The position numbers and the translations under genes were made by a program. From JAHQVI01 sp050330195 (GTDB taxonomy: Bacteria; Pseudomonadota; Alphaproteobacteria; Rhizobiales; Rhodomicrobiaceae), in contig JBHJOB010000083.1 of the NCBI GenBank assembly GCA_050330195.1, positions 1 through 19,493 on the forward strand: a stretch of DNA of 19,493 bases, read 5' to 3'. Every line of letters starts with the position of its first letter. The first letter of the stretch is position 1. The notes beneath the pieces were generated by a model. The model was given only the letters and a program-made list of their open reading frames with translations. It was not told the origin of the DNA and did not search any database. Below, one piece after another: positions 16,662 to 19,493 of this stretch.

Positions 16662-17599
16662 TAAATCCTTCTACTCGTGAAGGTTATCACCGCTTTGCTC
16701 CCACGCCGAATCGCCGCTTGCGGCGGGATCGCGCCGAAGGGATGCATCGAACGGATGCAGCCGAACCTTCGTTGTTCGGCTGGTTTGCGGCGCGTAGCGA
16801 TCTGGCCGCGAAACTCGGACTTCTAGCGTGCGTACTCTTTTATGGACTGACGGCCGCTTACGGCGTTGTCGCCGGCGGGCATTGGGATCATGTGCGCCAG
16901 ACCATTGCCTCCGCCACCAACGGCGCCGCAATTTCGGCGGGATTTGAGGTGAAGGCAGTGCAGGTCGAGGGGCGGCGGAATATCCGGGAGACGGAAATCG
17001 CCGAGGCCCTCGGCTCCTACAAGGGGCTGTCGATCTTCGCCTTCGATACCGCTGCCGCTCGCGAACGGCTGAGGGCAAATGGCTGGATCGAGGAGGCGCG
17101 CGTCATGCGGCTGCTGCCCTCCGCGCTGGTTGTCGAACTGGAAGAGCGAAAGCCCTACGCCTTGTGGCGCGAGGGCGGCAAGACGGCGGTGATTGATGCG
17201 GCAGGGCGCGCGCTGGCTTTGGCGAGCCCGGCGGAATTCCCCGAACTGCCGATTGTTTCAGGCCCCGGAGCAGCGGCTCCGGCAAAGGAGATCATCGAGG
17301 CGCTGGCCGTGTTGCCCGAATTGCGCACGCGCATTCAGGATATCGAGCGCATTGCCGGGCGGCGCTGGGACATTGTGCTCGATACGGGATTGAGGGCGAA
17401 GCTGCCGCGTGACGGGTTCACGGAGGCTCTGGCCGATCTGAGCCTGATCGCGCAGAAGAATCCGGCGGCATTCTATGAAATTTCGGAAATGGATTTCCGC
17501 GTGCCGCTGCAATTTACGATTCGTTTAAAGGATGAGTCCGAAAAAGGACGGCGGCAATTCCTGTCGTGGCTGTCGGCCAGCCACAGCCAAGGTCTCTAG
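16649..17599 (+). CDS. ftsQ: FtsQ, divisome membrane protein
   Basis: Bitopic division protein that links FtsA/FtsZ-side events to FtsL and FtsW/FtsI. 316 residues: a basic cytoplasmic tail of about 50 residues (PNRRLRRDRAE), one transmembrane helix at about 55-76, a POTRA domain from about 99 (FEVKAVQVEGRRNI) to 167, and the FtsQ beta domain ending in the FRVPLQFTIRL strand region. Start choice: GGAGG (16637-16641) is seven bases before TTG 16649, which is ideal spacing; an ATG at 16658, overlapping the ddl stop as ATGA, is 16 bases from it and would drop three residues. Unlike the preceding junctions, a gap of 157 bases separates ftsQ from ftsA. Confidence 0.93.
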   Translation: MQSMINPSTREGYHRFAPTPNRRLRRDRAEGMHRTDAAEPSLFGWFAARSDLAAKLGLLACVLFYGLTAAYGVVAGGHWDHVRQTIASATNGAAISAGFEVKAVQVEGRRNIRETEIAEALGSYKGLSIFAFDTAAARERLRANGWIEEARVMRLLPSALVVELEERKPYALWREGGKTAVIDAAGRALALASPAEFPELPIVSGPGAAAPAKEIIEALAVLPELRTRIQDIERIAGRRWDIVLDTGLRAKLPRDGFTEALADLSLIAQKNPAAFYEISEMDFRVPLQFTIRLKDESEKGRRQFLSWLSASHSQGL

Positions 17600-17756
17600 G
17601 GCTGAATGAGCAGGCAGGCCCTAACTGGAGCGAGTGTGAAGGGGCGGACGCTACTCTCGAATGTTCGCGCTTCAGGTGAACTAGTACCGCGTTGAGAAGA
17701 AAAGCAAGAGCGATGCGTCCGGCGAGTGGCCGGAGCGCGTTTAGCGGGGGCAGTGA
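17600..17756 (+). other. ftsQ-ftsA intergenic gap
   Basis: 157 bases without a gene, the longest gap inside the operon. It holds a TCCGGC-GAGTG-GCCGGA hairpin at about 17718-17734, shortly before the ftsA ribosome-binding region. I found no convincing -35/-10 pair, CtrA site or terminator, though its length makes a separate ftsA promoter possible. Confidence 0.4.
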
Positions 17757-19052
17757 GTGCGAACGAAAGCTCGCAGATATTCAGGCACGGAGCGCACCGT
17801 CGTTGTCCTCGACGCGGGGACGCGCAAGATGTGCTGCCTTGTCGCCCGCCTCATGCCGTCGTCCCCCTGGCAGGATGTCTCCCTCGCATCGCGCATCCGC
17901 GTGACCGGCTACGGCTATCAGCTCTCGCGCGGCATCATGTCGGGCCGCGTCTCCGATATGGAGGCGGCGGAGCGCACGGTGCGCAGCGTCGTGGCGAAAG
18001 CGGAACGCGCGGCGGACGTCACCGTCAACGAGGTTTACATCACCACATCGCTCGGACCGCTGGCCAGCGAGAGCTTTACCGCCAGCGTCGATCTGCCCTC
18101 CGGCGCGGTCACGGCGCGCGACATGGAGCGGGTGATGCGGGCTGCGAGCGAATATGCGGCGCAGAACGGCCGGATGGTGCTGCACAGCGTGCCCTTCGGC
18201 TACGCGCTGGGTTACGAAAGCGGCATCACAGACCCGCTCGGCATGATCGGGGATACGCTGAAGGTGGATGTTCACACCATATCCACAGATGCGCTGCCGC
18301 TCAAGAATCTCAAACATTGCGTTGAACGCAGCCATTTGTCGGTCGCGGGCGCCGCCGTTGCCGCCTATGCCAGCGGGCGCGCGGTTCTTACGGATAGTGA
18401 AACCCATGCGGGCGTGACATGTATCGACATGGGCGCTGGCACGACAGGCGTGGCCATCTTTGCCGGCGGCAGTTTCATCTACGGTGATTCGATCGACATT
18501 GGCGGCAATCACATCACGGGCGATATCGCGCACGCATTCTCCATCTCTCTCGTCGAGGCGGAGCGGCTGAAAACGCTGCACGCATCGGTGTTTGCCGGTG
18601 GCGAACGCGGGTCCTATCATCATGCCGGAGCCGATCGCGGCGACGATGATGGGGAACTGCTCTCACGCCATATCTCCAAAGCCGAAGTTTCCGACATCGC
18701 GCGCATTCGTCTGGAGCAGATTTTCACCGAGATTCGTGACCGGCTGCACGAAAACGGCGTTTCGGCCATGTCGGGCCAGCGGATCGTGCTGACGGGCGGA
18801 GCCAGCGAGTTGCTCGGCACGGCGGAGTTCGCAGCGCAGATATTCGGCAAACAGCCAAGGCTGGGACGTCCGCGCGCAGTCTCCGGGTTGCCCGGACAGG
18901 AAACCGGCCCTTCATTCGCCGCACCTGTAGGGCTTCTCATTCACCTGCTGGATGACGATCTGAAGCTAGACACCGTGGTCAAGCCGGAGATCATCGCGGC
19001 AAGTCAGGGCTATCTGGCGCGCGTGGGGCAGTGGCTACGCGAGAGTTTTTAG
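17757..19052 (+). CDS. ftsA: FtsA, actin-like membrane tether of the Z ring
   Basis: Actin-fold ATPase that anchors FtsZ to the membrane and recruits later division proteins. 431 residues. VVVLDAGTRKMCCLVARL is the phosphate-1 region; the 1C subdomain follows, with NEVYITTS and SVPFGYALG; the phosphate-2 loop is C222-I-D-M-G-A-G-T-T-G231; the adenosine motif is IVLTGGASELLG. The C terminus ends in QWLRESF, consistent with the membrane-targeting amphipathic helix. The GTG at 17757 is the first possible start after an in-frame TGA (17754-17756), and GGGGG (17746-17750) lies six bases upstream. The next in-frame ATG would remove the phosphate-1 region. A low-complexity charged stretch (HHAGADRGDDDG) sits in the second half. 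Confidence 0.95.
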   Translation: MRTKARRYSGTERTVVVLDAGTRKMCCLVARLMPSSPWQDVSLASRIRVTGYGYQLSRGIMSGRVSDMEAAERTVRSVVAKAERAADVTVNEVYITTSLGPLASESFTASVDLPSGAVTARDMERVMRAASEYAAQNGRMVLHSVPFGYALGYESGITDPLGMIGDTLKVDVHTISTDALPLKNLKHCVERSHLSVAGAAVAAYASGRAVLTDSETHAGVTCIDMGAGTTGVAIFAGGSFIYGDSIDIGGNHITGDIAHAFSISLVEAERLKTLHASVFAGGERGSYHHAGADRGDDDGELLSRHISKAEVSDIARIRLEQIFTEIRDRLHENGVSAMSGQRIVLTGGASELLGTAEFAAQIFGKQPRLGRPRAVSGLPGQETGPSFAAPVGLLIHLLDDDLKLDTVVKPEIIAASQGYLARVGQWLRESF

Positions 19053-19060
19053 GGCGAGGT

Positions 19061-19095
19061 CCGATAAAATGGAAACCATTTTTCGGAAAAACCGA
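19061..19095 (+). promoter_or_regulatory. Hairpin with a competing partner in the ftsA-ftsZ gap
   Basis: Nine bases after the ftsA stop, 19061-19086 folds as an 11-bp stem with one bulged T and an AAA loop (CCGA then AAAATGG pairing with CCATTTT then TCGG). TCGG (19083-19086) can instead pair with a second CCGA (19092-19095) across five A residues, so the two structures exclude each other. No T-run follows, so it is not a standard terminator. It might set the ratio of FtsA to FtsZ; that is inference. Confidence 0.45.
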
Positions 19096-19182
19096 GCTTG
19101 AAACAAATCTAGTGGAACGGCCGGATGTCAATGGGCCGTAAGGACCGCCGGACAGGGCGGGGAAGAGATTGACGAGGTTGCC

Positions 19183-19493
19183 ATGAGCATCAATTTGAAA
19201 CTTCCATCTCTGACCGAATTGCGGCCGCGCATTACCGTGGTCGGCGTCGGCGGCGCGGGCGGCAACGCCGTCAACAACATGATCCAGTACGGGCTGGAGG
19301 GTGTGGAGTTCATCGCCGCCAATACGGACGCGCAGGCGCTGTCCATGTCGGCGGCGGGCTGCCGGGTGCAGATGGGCGTCACCATCACCGAAGGTCTCGG
19401 CGCGGGCTCGCGGCCGGAAATCGGCGCGGCGGCGGCGGAAGAGGCGCTCGATGAGTTGCGCTCGCTGATCGAAGGCAGTCACATGCTGTTCGT
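19183..19493 (+). CDS. ftsZ: FtsZ, N-terminal part (3' end outside window)
   Basis: Tubulin-like GTPase that forms the division ring. Only the first 103 codons are in the window; the frame is open to the right edge. The sequence starts MSINLKLPSLTELRPR, then ITVVGVGGAGGNAVNNMI, the nucleotide-binding first strand and helix, then FIAANTDAQAL (T2 loop) and MGVTITEGLGAGSRPEIG (T3 loop). The tubulin signature GGGTGTG would come just beyond the edge. GAGG (19174-19177) is five bases before the ATG. The 130-base gap after ftsA may carry its own promoter, as is common for ftsZ, but I could not pick one out. Confidence 0.97.
   Translation, partial: MSINLKLPSLTELRPRITVVGVGGAGGNAVNNMIQYGLEGVEFIAANTDAQALSMSAAGCRVQMGVTITEGLGAGSRPEIGAAAAEEALDELRSLIEGSHMLF

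Overview
This 19.5 kb window carries an almost complete division and cell-wall (dcw) cluster of an alphaproteobacterium, with part of an insertion sequence at its left edge. The alphaproteobacterial placement rests on gene order (murC-murB-ddl-ftsQ-ftsA-ftsZ, with no ftsB or lpxC inside), high GC content, the protein sequences (for example the short FtsL and the FtsZ N terminus), and intergenic palindromes of a type common in that class. The order Hyphomicrobiales (Rhizobiales) is my best guess; the sequence does not fix genus or species.

Layout. Bases 1-963 hold the first 321 codons of an IS4-family DDE transposase on the minus strand; its C-terminal end lies outside the window. Bases 964-1575 are non-coding. 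They hold a dispersed repeat (1081-1140), then a strikingly regular ladder of ten NCC(A/C/G) boxes spaced about 10 bp apart (1293-1387) over a candidate promoter, then a leader of roughly 190 nt. From 1576 to the right edge everything reads on the plus strand: mraZ, rsmH, ftsL, ftsI, murE, murF, mraY, murD, ftsW, murG, murC, murB, ddl, ftsQ, ftsA and the first 103 codons of ftsZ.

How the genes work together. MurC, MurD, MurE and MurF add L-Ala, D-Glu, meso-diaminopimelate and D-Ala-D-Ala to UDP-MurNAc, which MurB makes and for which Ddl supplies the dipeptide. MraY and MurG build lipid I and lipid II at the membrane. FtsW polymerises and FtsI crosslinks septal glycan. FtsQ and FtsL regulate that synthase pair. 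FtsA tethers the FtsZ ring to the membrane. MraZ is the likely autoregulator of the operon, and RsmH is the 16S rRNA methyltransferase that usually follows it. Many junctions overlap by ATGA or a few bases, as expected for one translationally coupled operon.

The unusual material lies between the genes: the ten-box array upstream of mraZ, which is more than the three or four boxes I know for MraZ operators; a 60-bp two-hairpin repeat present in opposite orientations upstream of mraZ and directly against the murD start; a double palindrome between murC and murB that could be mistaken for a MurB N-terminal extension; and a hairpin with a competing partner between ftsA and ftsZ. I saw no CRISPR array, tRNA, rRNA or novel protein system.
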